Shown piece by piece: positions 45,520-56,067 of a stretch of DNA of 64,000 nucleotides. The stretch covers positions 62,001 through 126,000 of the forward strand of contig JAHNUO010000021.1 of the NCBI GenBank assembly GCA_019787685.1, written 5' to 3'. A model generated the notes under the pieces. It searched no databases. It worked only from the letters and a program-made list of their open reading frames with translations, and was not told where the DNA came from. The stretch's first letter is position 1. Each line of letters begins with the position of its first letter. The stretch comes from Chiua virens (Eukaryota > Basidiomycota > Agaricomycetes > Boletales > Boletaceae). The translations under genes were made by a program, and so were the position numbers.

Positions 45520-46599
45520 ACTTGGACTTTACCATATTACATAATCATGGATAGATAACCCTTGTATTGATGCATCTTGTACCTCACTCACTCACTCTGT
45601 CGTGTACTGAGATAAGACCAGTCCATTCATTCTTCATAACTTGTACTTATACTCTGTAGTATATTCCTACAGGTTATGAGCCCTGCGCTCTAATATTCGA
45701 TCATCACATATATTTGTGTCAATGCACCGCATACATTACCTATCCCTCTTCCTAACAGAAGTACTTGGTCGCAAATCCTCTTGAAGAATGTCTTGTACTA
45801 ATCAGCAAACTGACCATTATCTGGACAGTGCTGGACAGCTCTGGACAGTTTCCGACAGAAAGGTTCCCAACTGTCTAGAACTGGACAGATTTTCGAAAAA
45901 AAATCCTGCCTCTAAACTTCTTCTCAAAATTTCACAAGGTAAAATGTCCATCAAATGAAGCCAATTGAGATAGTTTTTGTGAGCCTAGATATTGATTTGC
46001 TCATGTGGCAAGCCCAGACTTTCAACAGTGGTCCCATATGTATTCAATGCTGTAGAAGAAGTCTAGCTAGCTGTCCTGAACCCATATGTTGTATGTTAGC
46101 TTTTATTTCTCTTTTATGCATAAAATGAAAAAAGCGTTCTGAGAGAGCTTTCCAGGCTTCATGGAAGGGTTGCAGCGGTCAGACTGAAGGTAATATATAT
46201 AGGAATGGTCCCCCAGCCATACCCAAGCATCCCAGCCAATAGAGAAGCTTTCTTGACCCAGAAAAGGGGGAGGAGGAGAATATGACATAACTTCCTGAGG
46301 TCTTTTCCCAAGAACTTGGGCTTGGGATATGTTATAGATATATATTTAGACCTACATGTTCAACATGTCAAAAATCCGGATATGTTTTTGTTTTTCATCC
46401 CTATTTGAATATCTACCTTGTAAAGCATTTTCAGACATCATTCAAGTGGTCAGAACCATAGATTAGACTATATACATGATGTATCTACTATATATCATCA
46501 TAGGAACCCAGGGGAATAAAGGGGAATAAATGTGGAGTAGATCTTAGATGGATCCATGAATATAACTCCCTTGTTGTCATCTTCTATTCCTTCAAGATG
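45520..46599. other. Spacer without recognised genes
   Basis: AT-rich, with a short CTGGACAG triplication near 45,825-45,850. Confidence 0.45.
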
Positions 46600-47440
46600 A
46601 TATTCCCTTTGGCTAAAAGCATTAGCTTTTTCCATAGAAGACCCAACCTTGTGGTACCAGGTAAAGTTAAATCAAGATAAATATTGAGCCCATTGAGCTT
46701 GCCAATGATTCAGATCTTGGCATGTCATAAACCACATTAGATTCTGGTGGTCATTCCATATTTCAAATTTATATTTAGCACCTTCTAGATAATGCCACCA
46801 TAATTCAAGAGAATGAATAACCAAGAGCACTTTTTTATTGGCTATTGGGTAGTTTGTTCTTCTGGTGTCATAGAATGAGAATTAAAAGCCATGGGATGCC
46901 CATCTCTGGCTTTTTCCACAGATGGGACTGCACTGGTTGTGTAATCAGAAGCATCACTTTCTAAGTGGTACGGGGAGTCTTGATCTGGGTAAGCAAGAAT
47001 AGGGGCCATGGTAAAAGAATGTTTTAGCATGTCAAATGCTTTTTGACATACATATAGGGTTCCATTCCCACTTCTGATCCTTTTTGATAAGTTCATGTAG
47101 AGGTCTAACCACTTTTCCATAATCTTTAATAAATCTACAATAGAAGTTCACTAGTCCAAGAAAGGAGTGAACATGTTTAATGGTCTGTAGGATTGGCCAT
47201 TCAATAGAGCTTTACTTTTCTCTTGGCCCATTTTTATCTCATCAGTTTCCATGATTATTCCAAGGAAGTCAATTTCTTTTATGTGGAAATGACACTTTTC
47301 TGGTTTTACATAAAGGTCATTTTCTTCTAAGCAATGCAGCACTTCTAGCACAATTTTGTTGTGTTCAGCTTTGTTGTCAGTCTCTGTAATGTAAAATCTT
47401 GATGTAGATAATGACCACATTCATATTGACAAATGTTACA
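46600..47440 (-). pseudogene. Ty3/gypsy RT C-terminus and RNase H fragment
   Basis: Right to left: degraded YxDD region (IIYIKIL where YLDDIL is expected), then TETDNKAEHNKIVLEVLHCL, ENDLYVKPEKCHFHIKEIDF, AFDMLKHSFTMAPILAYPDQ, YHLESDASDYTTSAV and MAFNSHSMTPEEQ. A frame-shifted RNase H part follows (LEGAKYKFEIWNDHQNLMWF, LNHWQAQWAQYLS). The order is typical of chromoviruses (RT thumb, then RNase H). It has stops and frameshifts and no flanking LTRs. The fragment starts where the RT pieces at 25.2 and 55.9 kb stop. Confidence 0.82.
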
Positions 47441-48495
47441 AAAACTATCTTTGACCCACCAGATTTGGACTTAACTGTTAATTTATTCTAATTCTTTTCT
47501 CTTCATTCTAGACTTTTCACCTCATGCAAAGACTATGCTTTTATCTTTTAATGACTGCTTCTTCTATTCTATTTGATGTGATGCAACCTGTGCATAGAGA
47601 TCTGCATGGGTAAACCTGCAGGTATTACCATGCTGACCTGTACCTGTACCCATGCATATCTGTACCCGTCAACCCATGGGTCCCAATGTCCACAGGTACT
47701 CCTCATGGGTCCATGGGTCTTTACCCATGATGGGTACAGTGACGGGTATACCCAGGGATATTGTCAGTAAGGGGACAGGCAAGATGAGGAGAGAGATGAG
47801 AGACGGCGAGCATGTCCACCATCCACAAAGGTGGAGGTGATGACAATGACATGACAACCACATTATTACAGTTGTCACATCATCGTTGTTGTTTTCAGAT
47901 GAGGCAAAGGTGAGAGTGATGAGGGTAGTGTTGCTGCAGCTCAGCTAGTTATTAGCTGACTGTGGCTTTCTGCAGCTATAGCTTGACTTGGTTGGTGATG
48001 CCATAATTAGCCACTATCACATGGCTCAACTCAGCTCAGCTAGGTGGACCAGTTGGCTTGAAGCTGAAATGTCATGCCACCACCATCGAGAGCAACTAGA
48101 AGTACAATAAAAACATGCTACATGACTGTAGTATCCCTAGACTCCCTGCATAGTGGTACATACACCATAGTTCATGCAAAAATGTGGCAATGCCATGTAG
48201 TATCTGCCAACAACACAATCAACAAGCACAAGTTAGTCTGCTGCTGTGTCGAGGAGTGAGAAGATTTTGCTTCTGGGCAGATTTTTGTGCTTTCCTCCTA
48301 GGTGCACATGAATTAACCAGAGATTTGTAAAAGTAATAGACATTACTCACCTTTGTCCTTTGGCATTACTGTCTTTGCAGGTGGAATATATATTTTTGTG
48401 GTTTGTTGGTCCCATTGAGATTGGTGTGATCACTAGACCCACTGTGGCATCATAGATATCTTCAAGTCTATTGTGAGGTGGTGGAGACAGCCACT

Positions 48496-49473
48496 TCATA
48501 TGTTGGTATGATGGTGAAGCAGTGACCGAAGGTAGTTGTAATCGGGTTTTGCCATGTAGGTGAGAGAGTGTGAGTACTGGAGCAGTATGGCAAACTCATG
48601 AGGGAGGTTGTCACACAGTTCATCAGCTGTTGTATTTTGTTTCAGCTTCAGTATTGCATCAGTAGAAAGGGCAGGGTGAATATCATTAAACCATGGGAGT
48701 GACCCTTGTAGTAAATAGATTAGTGTCTATGTAGGTGACTTGAGGTTATTACTGCAGCTTGATTGGATTCCCAGGTGATGGTTGATCGAAGCAAATGAGG
48801 GGGTACCGACAAAACAACAGCCCTGTTGGTATGGAATGTGTGCTTGAGTGGCAGAGTTGTGATATTGGGATGCGATCCCAAAATTGATAAGAAAGACAGT
48901 ATAATTTGAGGCATTATGCTGGATCATGATGTTTTGCAGTTTGATGTTATGGTGGATGTAGTTGCATGAATGTAAATGTTTGAGTCTATGTACCTGTCAA
49001 GGAAGCAGTCAGCATGTTGAATGCCTTAATGGACATTAGATACTCACCAACTGATATCCCACAGCAAGAACAATGTCCAGATTGAGATGGCCACCCTGCA
49101 AAATGAGTACATCACACAGGGATGTTGCCACATTATTCAGGACAAGGGCACAGTATGATGATTCTCTACCAAAAAAAATGGATTGAGGGAATCCAATGGC
49201 TCCTTGAAGTTTCTTCAAAATGTGGTACTTGTGTTCCAGGGAGGAAGGGTCCTGAGTGCAATGTTTGAGTTTGACTGTGATGTCCTGGCCACTAATGAGA
49301 TCATGTGCATGATATACAGTTGCTAAGAATGGAATTGGACAATGAGGATAAACTGACATTAACATATCATAGTAAATACCATGTGAGCCTCCACCGAGGA
49401 TTTCTCCCAAGGTATATCTTCCATCTACATGGTTGATACACATCACAGAGGGTGTGTGTGGGGTTGAAGGCAT
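48496..49473 (-). pseudogene. Casein-kinase-1-like protein kinase gene, degenerate, within a hAT element
   Basis: Starts ATG 49473 (MPSTPHTPSVMCINHVDGRY). The glycine loop LGEILGGGSH continues across a short intron (donor GTATTT) into ATVYHAHDLISGQDITVKLK, whose Lys is the ATP-anchoring residue. Then come EHKYHILKKLQGAIGFPQ and YCALVLNNVATSLCDVL. After a second intron (donor GTGAGT near 49,037) the sequence reads RLKHLHSCNYIHHNIKLQN, then FLINFGIA, VGTPSFASINHHLGI, and after an in-frame TAG (48727-48729) TLIYLLQGSLPWFND. The domain order and the LG..LG.G..YH..D spelling fit the CK1 family. The catalytic-loop HRD Asp is Asn (HHN) and the DFG Asp is Asn (NFG), so with the stop it is catalytically dead here. 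Confidence 0.75.
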
Positions 49474-49799
49474 CTCCAGAGAAGCAAGGTATTCTTGTGT
49501 GGGAACATGTTTAGATTTCTACTTCACACACTGACCAGTTCCTCTATCGATTTAGGCCCCTAGGTGGGCATGATCCACTGATCACATCACTGCCACAGTT
49601 GCAGTACTAGGCCATTGTTGATTTAACTTGATTATAAATACTTATAATATACAGCAACTATCTAGCGAAGCTATGAGTGGGTAGATAGTACAGATATGTT
49701 CTTAAATAGTGGAGGGCAATCAGAGCTAACAGTAAGAGGTGACAATACAAATAATTGTTGTCAAGACAGCAATTCTAGGTGAATAAAATGACATAATAT

Positions 49800-51150
49800 G
49801 GATTTACCAGATGGCTGGTGATGCAAAGGTGAAAGTCCTACTTTTGAGATGCACAATGAAGACAGCCTTGGCTTTTGCAAGCCCAGGAGACAATGATGCC
49901 AATACAAGCTTTGTGATATGATCCTCAAGACTGAGAGGTATTGGAGGGGATGCTGATGACATTGGGGGCAGCGATGGGAAATACAGTGGGGAAGTGGTGT
50001 TGGGGATTGTAGGAGGGGTCATGTAGGCTACAGGAGAGTTGGAAGGTAGTGGGAAAACCGGCTTGGGCAGAGATGGATACTGCTGGCCATGCAACAGCAA
50101 TGTGCTTGACATGGCGATGAGGGGGTTCACAGAGGGTGGCAGGGTGGACTTCTTCATTGATGATGGAATGTATGTACTATGTAGGATAAGGACTGAGGCT
50201 GACAAAATCCTTCCAAGTCATGTTCTTGAACTCCAAGCGGTCAGAAATCAAGCCTTGAGACACTGGAGGGGCTGAAGCAGCAAAGGCTACCAACAAATGG
50301 GGCTTCATCCTGTGAAGAGTGTATGCTATGAAGTGGGGCAGCCTCACAGTCGAATTGGAAGAGGGGGAATACTTGGGACATGCACACAGGTGGGTTATGA
50401 GTTGGGTGCATAACTTCAAGTTTGACGACTGCTTGGGACTGTAGGGTGAATGCTGGCTACTCAAGGTAGGCTGTGTTGGCAGAGGTTTTGGTTGATGGTG
50501 CCTGAGAAAAGAAACTAAGAGAAAGGCCAAATGAGCCTCTTAGGCCATTGCATGCACTAGTGATTGGGGGTAATGAGCTGGTAAAATCCCTTCTAACCTC
50601 GATGCTGGGAGGTGTTGGAGGTGACACTGAGGATGCTGGTGAATGCGATGTGCAAACCACACCTCCAACCACTTTTCATGTTTCTGTTGCCCCAGCTTGT
50701 CCATGTCCAGTCCTGGCACAGTGGCTGGCGGCCTTGTGTATAATAAAATGAGTCGATGTGACCAATGATGGCATGCTTGTACATCCAATGTGACCTGATG
50801 GGTCAAATATCCATCTGCGTGCATCTTAGTAAGGAGATATAGTTGGCCATATGAACATACTAATCATCTTGATGCCATGGGTCTAACGTCCATTTTGGTG
50901 ACTAATGGCAGAGTCCTGACTGTCGCCTTGTATGGATTGTATGCCTCACCCCCCTTCCCCAAGCTGATGGTATATCCTATAGTGAGAAGAGGACCCCATT
51001 CATGAGTCTTCACGAAAAAGGTGCAATAATTCTGACAATCACACTGATGTAACATATATTGTCTAAATATTTTCGTGCACTATTTTCTCACCAGTATGTA
51101 AATGTTTCAGCTCCATAACAGACCCTTTCCTTGGTCGCCATTTCAAAGGG
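49800..51150 (-). pseudogene. Unidentified coding-like block within the hAT element
   Basis: Read right to left: a frame starting MAFEMATKERVCYGAETFTY (about 51,155), WGPLLTIGYTISLGKGGE (50,990), PYKATVRTLPLVTKMDVRPM (50,920), MHADGYLTHQVTLDVQACHH (50,820), DKLGQQKHEKWLEVWFAHRI (50,700), HFIAYTLHRMKPHLLVAFAA (50,310), RLEFKNMTWKDFVSL (50,230) and a Pro/Ser-rich tail (50,205-49,804). Frames switch at plausible introns and at some stops. I recognise no domain. A basic, aromatic-rich N-terminal part and a low-complexity C-terminal part suggest a DNA-binding or structural protein, but that is only an impression. It lies between kinase and transposase and on the kinase strand. Confidence 0.35.
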
Positions 51151-51671
51151 CATGTGCACACTATGCTGTAAATGGGCCAGGATCCCACAGTCAAGCTCTA
51201 TGACTCAACCACTCCAATCAGTTGGTTTTTCGCTTGGAGTCTGGACTCGCTTAGTACTTGTATTATCTCAATTTGTCTGTCACATTGCAGCCACCATCAG
51301 GGAACAGATCTGATGAGCAGGAGCTATTGGATGACCATAGCGGACCACTGAAATGTAAAGTAACATGTTTCTTCTTGCAGGTTTCTTTGTTCGTCTACCA
51401 CCCACCTCTGTTCACACCTCGTAGTACATGTGTGATGTGATAATGTAATTTTTGACTCACTTTCATATTAGTTGTTTGCTTCCATCTAAACCCATTGTGA
51501 CTAGAGTGATGATCACTTGATCAAGGATTGGGTATGAGTGACTCACACTGTGAGGGCCATCTTCCATGATCACCAAAGTTTTTCCCAGTAAGCTACACAT
51601 GTGCCATATATAAGACTGGCTCAGAAACACTTACTGCCTTTTCAGCAACGTGATCTGACATCCAATTTCTA

Positions 51672-54093
51672 ATGGCTACTAGTGGTACTTGCCAACTGGA
51701 CCATCACCCCACTCCTCTGCATGCAACCAATGATCCTTCCCAGCCCAACATCCCAACTAGGCCCAGACCCCCAGAACATTCTGCAGTTCCTGCTGTGGTA
51801 GCAAGAACCAGGAAGAATTGAAGTTGCCATGTTCCTGTATAGTACCATGACAGTGCAGAGGAAACCGAGTTTATCAATATCAACATTGATGAAGGTAATG
51901 GCAATGATAACATTGTCCCTAACAATACCCAGGCCCAGCCTAATGACTTAGGCATTCCCCCTGCTCATGCTGCACTGGCTGCACAGACTACTCCGAACCC
52001 TGCACATGTGGCTGTGACAACAACCCCTAATGCAGGTAGCATTGCAGCTAGGACTGGGCCTGTGGCAACTGACAGAAGATCCAATCCCATTCCGAATGCA
52101 CTGGGAAAGGTATCATTCACCACCAATATCTGGTCAGACAGTGAATACTGACCTTACCTTGCCATCATGGCACATTGACTTGCCCTTGAGAGCAGTTCAC
52201 TCAAGATGAGAGCGTCCCTCATCATGTTCCATTATTTCCCTGCATCACACACTGGAGAAGCATTGGCTAAGGTTATCCTGGAGCTCCTCAATTGTGCCGA
52301 AGTAACTTTGAAGGTGCGTGATTTTCATATGTTGTATTTCTACACTATGCATGTTAATCAGATCAGACACTTGACTATAGATAATGCCACTAACAACATC
52401 GTTGCTATGCATGAACTAGCAAGACTTCTTGAGGCATGTGACATCGAATTCAATGCCCTCAATCGTTGTATTCCCTGCTTCCCACATATCATCAACATTT
52501 GTGTGACCCATGCTATTAAGGCCTACACAACCACCAACTTCACCGCTGTCACTACCACATGGGTTGGCACCCTTGATAACATTGTGGAAAAAGCAGAATA
52601 TCTCAATGCTCTTGCCACAGCTCCTGTGTCTCTTGGCTGCAATATTGTTCACATCATCTGTGCATCTAGCCAGTGTCACAAAGGTTTTCGTGACATCATC
52701 ATCAATGGCAATGCCAACCAATGGTATACTGGTGATATCACTCAGGTACCACTCATTGAACTCCTTCACAATGTCAGAACATGCTGGGACTCAGTCTATT
52801 TCATGATTAACTGACTTTGTGTGCTCTGCCTTGTTAGTTGATTGTCTGTTGAGTTGTTGTATGTTATTGACTTTCTTCAGGGAATTGACAGTTTCCTCTC
52901 TTTGCCTCATGGACCAAATGATGAACTTGCTTGGCACAAGTTGACACTGATGCAGTGGGAAGTGCTGCAAGATTTGGAGGTTGTCCTAGAGGTAATGCTT
53001 CATCTATAGTAAGTTTCATTGCTGATTACTGACTTGAATGTCATAGGTACCTCACGCTGCACAGCAATGCATGTCGAGTGAGAGCACTCCCATGCTGGGT
53101 GGGGAAATTCCTGCCTTCAAAATTCTTGTGATGCAGTGGGAGGTATTGGCGATCAAGGCACCACATTGTGCACCATACCTCAAGGCTAGACTTGGCAAGG
53201 CTCAAGAGTGCTATTAGCACATGGGCCAGACATGCACTTATGTAGTAGCGATGTGTAAGTCTCAAGTTCTGTCAGCCCCACTCCACTAATACCACGACAG
53301 TTATTGATCCAACTATTCAACTCAGCTGGATAGATCAACATTGGAATATGTCTGCTGCTGCAAAAGCATGGGAATATATATTAGAATTGGTACATTTATC
53401 AAGATCATCTCTTTTCAATATGTGCTAACAATGACTATAGATGATGAAGTATCGAAAAAATTCTGCACCAGAGCCCACACCACAGAATGCCAAAACCAGG
53501 GCTGCTAGTATGGGCCAGGTTCATCTCCACTTCATGCTAGCAGCCCACTACTATGGTCTCCCCACCATCAGAGTTCAAGCACCATCCCAGTTGACCCCAC
53601 AGGCTGTTGAGCAAGAATTCAATGTGTTTGTCTTGTCTATGCCAAGTCCTGAAGGTACAAATCCGCTGGCTTTTTGGGAGGTAAGATCAATCATTTACTT
53701 CTATAGTGTTATCTCACATCTTAATAGCTTCTGTGAGCCTTGTTCCCCACTATCTACTCAATCGCACTTGACTACCTTCTGATCCAGGTGTCTGTGGTCC
53801 CATGTGAACACATTTTTTCCTCAAGCAATGAAACCAATGTGAAGAAATGTAATTGTATTGCACCTGTGTTGATGGAGGCATTGCAGATGCTCAAATTCTG
53901 GCTCAAGAAAGATTGTCTCAATTTCACACAAGGTTGGATTACACCACAGAAGGATATGGTGTTTGATGACAATGATGATGACCTCTTGATGCAACTGTTT
54001 TTGACAATGGATACAAGTGGTTTGGATGACGTCCTTAGTGCGATTGCCAGAGCAGAAGGTAACAATGTTTGTGGCGTCACTTCTATTTTCTGA
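51672..54093 (+). pseudogene. hAT transposase of the inner element, inactivated
   Basis: Starts MATSGTCQLDHHPTPLHATN. A Pro/Ala/Thr-rich leader holds a TGA and a TAG near 51,820-51,840. Core: GKVSFTTNIWSDSEY (52,110), MRASLIMFHYFPASHTGEAL (52,206), LTIDNATNNIVAMHELARLL (52,370), CIPCFPHIINICVTHAIKAY (52,470), then VPLIELLHNVRTCWDSVYFM (52,745), WHKLTLMQWEVLQDLEVVLE (52,930). The C-terminal dimerisation part is LAAHYYGLPTIRVQA (53,540) and VVPCEHIFSSSNETN, then LMEALQMLKFWLKKDCLNFT (53,795-53,930), ending GVTSIF. No BED finger is seen, although one may lie in the unreadable leader. Introns are short. Related to the minus-strand relic at 32.7-34.9 kb. Stops make this copy inactive. Confidence 0.88.
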
Positions 54094-54631
54094 TTGACAT
54101 GTTCAAGTATGTACCATCTATGTCCTACTACTATTGTTACGTTGTACTTTGTGCCCAGATTGCTGTACTACCACAATCATATATATTGATGTTTTTTGTA
54201 CCTTCTGCATTCTCACTGACACAGTTGTGTGGATGATGTGACAATGTGTCACATCATCATTGCATCGTATCATCAATGTCTTGTTCCAGACGAAAGGGAG
54301 AGGTGGGAGGAAAGAGAGGAGCAGGAGGTGGTGGACACAACACATGGACAGTGTGACAATGTGTCGCATTGTCATTGTGTTGTGTGTTGTCATCTTGTTG
54401 TTGTCATATCTGTCACAACTCACAAGGTGAGGCCAGGTGATAACAACTCATTGTGCCACTTGGCAGTCTTTCTAGCTAGTTGGCTACAAGTCAAAAGTTT
54501 CAGCTACTATTTGGAAATAGATGAGCTGCCACTAATATCTGAACCGGTTAAGAGAGCCATCCAGTTAGCCGGGGTATCAACTTCAGCTAAAGTTGGCCAA
54601 TAGCCAGAGTTGCAGCAACACTAGACGAGGG

Positions 54632-55590
54632 TGAGCAACAACAATGATGATGATGCAACATCTGCGTTATTGTGGTTATCATGCTGTTGTTGTTGTTGTT
54701 GTTGTCAGACAAGGTGGGAGAGGCAAGACAAGGTGAGGTGAGGCAAAGGTGAGGCAAAGATGAGGGTGAGGGTGATGAGTGCAAGCAACAACAACAACAA
54801 CAATGCGACAACCACAATATTGCAATTGTTGTGTCATTGCTGTCAGGTGAGATGAGGTAGGGCAAGTTGAGGTGAGGATAAGGATGAGCGACAACAATGA
54901 CATGAGCACTGTAATGGCGAGGGTGAGGGTGAAGTGAGGGTAAGGGTGAGGGTGATGGGGGTGAGGGTGGTGAGGGCAAGGGTGAGTGGGGACAACAATG
55001 ATAATGACACAAGCACCACATTATCATGGCACTCACATTGTTGTTGTTGTTGTCAGGTGAGGCAAGAAGAAGGTGAGGGTGGCGAGCACAAGTGGTGATG
55101 ACAATGATGACAATGCAACAACCACAATAATGCAGTTATCATGCCATTGTCATTGTTGTCATCAGGCAAGGTGGGAGGGGAAAGGGAGAGATGAAGGGGG
55201 TGATGAGGGCCATGGCAGGCAAGGGTGAGGTAAGGGTGAGGGCAGGACAGTGGCACAATGCATGTGCACAATATTGTATGTGTGCATTGTGCCATTGCTG
55301 AGAAGGGAGAAATGAGGGTGAGGGTATGAGGGCAAGCATGGACAAGGGCAACGGCAAGATGGCAATGGCAAGACAGTGAGGGATGGGATGGCAAGGATGA
55401 AGACTGCAATGATCATATGCAAACATGAAACACGAACAGTATAACCATTCACATTCATGTTTGCACATGAGGTGAGAGCATAAATTGGCAGACAGTGAGA
55501 TGGCAAGGGCAAGGGCAAGACAGTGAGACGGTAAGACAAATGGCAAGGGTGAGGGCAAGGTGAGGACATGGGGAGGTGAAATTCTCATGG
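54632..55590. repeat. GAGGGTGAGG/CAACAA repeat block of the outer hAT element
   Basis: Imperfect units of roughly 150-200 bp, each with a purine-rich GAGGGTGAGGCAAG-like half and a half of the form ACAACAATGATGACAATGCA then ACCACAATATTGCAGTTGT. A partial unit also lies at 47,760-47,925 on the other side of the nested element. Long frames here are artefacts. Confidence 0.75.
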
Positions 55591-55749
55591 GTAGAGACCC
55601 TGTGGGTCACAGGTCCACAGGTCCATATATAACAACCCATGCCTGTACCCATGACCTGTCACAAGTTACCATACCCACACAGATCTCTACTTGTGCACAC
55701 AGCCATGCTTCTCTCTTATTATTCAATTGCATCATTACTTTTTATCTAT

Positions 55750-55830
55750 TCACTTCATACTCAGATTAGAGCTGTGCACCTAGTCAGTATATAAACTCCC
55801 ATGTAATCATCCATAGACTCTAACAATGTT
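55750..55830 (+). repeat. LTR-like fragment with TATA box
   Basis: CATACTCAGATTAGAGCTGT...AGTATATAAACTCC resembles the promoter part of the solo LTR (27,243-27,290). Too short to define ends. Confidence 0.4.
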
Positions 55831-55868
55831 TACTTGTCCTTTTATCTTTTCATTCACCAAACTACACA

Positions 55869-56067
55869 ATTCTTATCCTTTGAGATTTGTTTCAGCAAAG
55901 ATTTCATTTATCATGGTTTGGAACATTGCTTGGGAATTGCACAGTCCAAAGGACATTACAACAGGTTTATAGAAGCCATGGTGGCAGGTGAAAGTGGCCT
56001 TCCATTCATCTCCTTCTTTGATTCTCACATTGTTATAGCCCCATTGAAGGTTCATTTTGTTGAATAA
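55869..56067 (-). pseudogene. Ty3/gypsy RT fragment, part nearest the YxDD motif, cut by Helitron copy 2
   Basis: MNLQWGYNNVRIKEGDEWKA, then VVMSFGLCNSQAMFQTMINE and IFAETNLKG. The rest of the same RT (VDKLNN upstream to PVFFIPKKE) is on the other side of the Helitron at 63,360-63,530. It ends at the same GGATAAGAATT point as the copy at 25.57 kb. Confidence 0.85.

Larger units (their letters stand above)
47926..54623. mobile_element. Inner hAT element, 6698 bp, with transposase and cargo genes
   Basis: Inverted ends TAGTGTTGCTGCAGCTC (left) and TAGTGTTGCTGCAACTC (reverse complement of right) differ at one base. Flanking 8-mers are GATGAGGG (47918-47925) and GACGAGGG (54624-54631), one mismatch. 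Contents: CK1-like kinase (minus, 48.5-49.5 kb), an unidentified coding-like block (minus, 49.8-51.1 kb) and a hAT transposase (plus, 51.7-54.1 kb). Confidence 0.78.
47595..55689. mobile_element. Outer hAT-type element, 8095 bp including a nested element
   Basis: Inverted ends TAGAGATCTGCATGGGTA (left) and TAGAGATCTGTGTGGGTA (reverse complement of right) differ at two bases. The flanking 8-mers are CCTGTGCA (47587-47594) and CTTGTGCA (55690-55697), one mismatch. At least nine CATGGGT/ACCCATG motifs cluster just inside the ends, typical of hAT subterminal transposase sites. Apart from the nested 6.7-kb element, only about 1.4 kb remains, much of it GAGGGTGAGG-type and CAACAA-type repeats, so it is a non-autonomous element. 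Confidence 0.75.
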
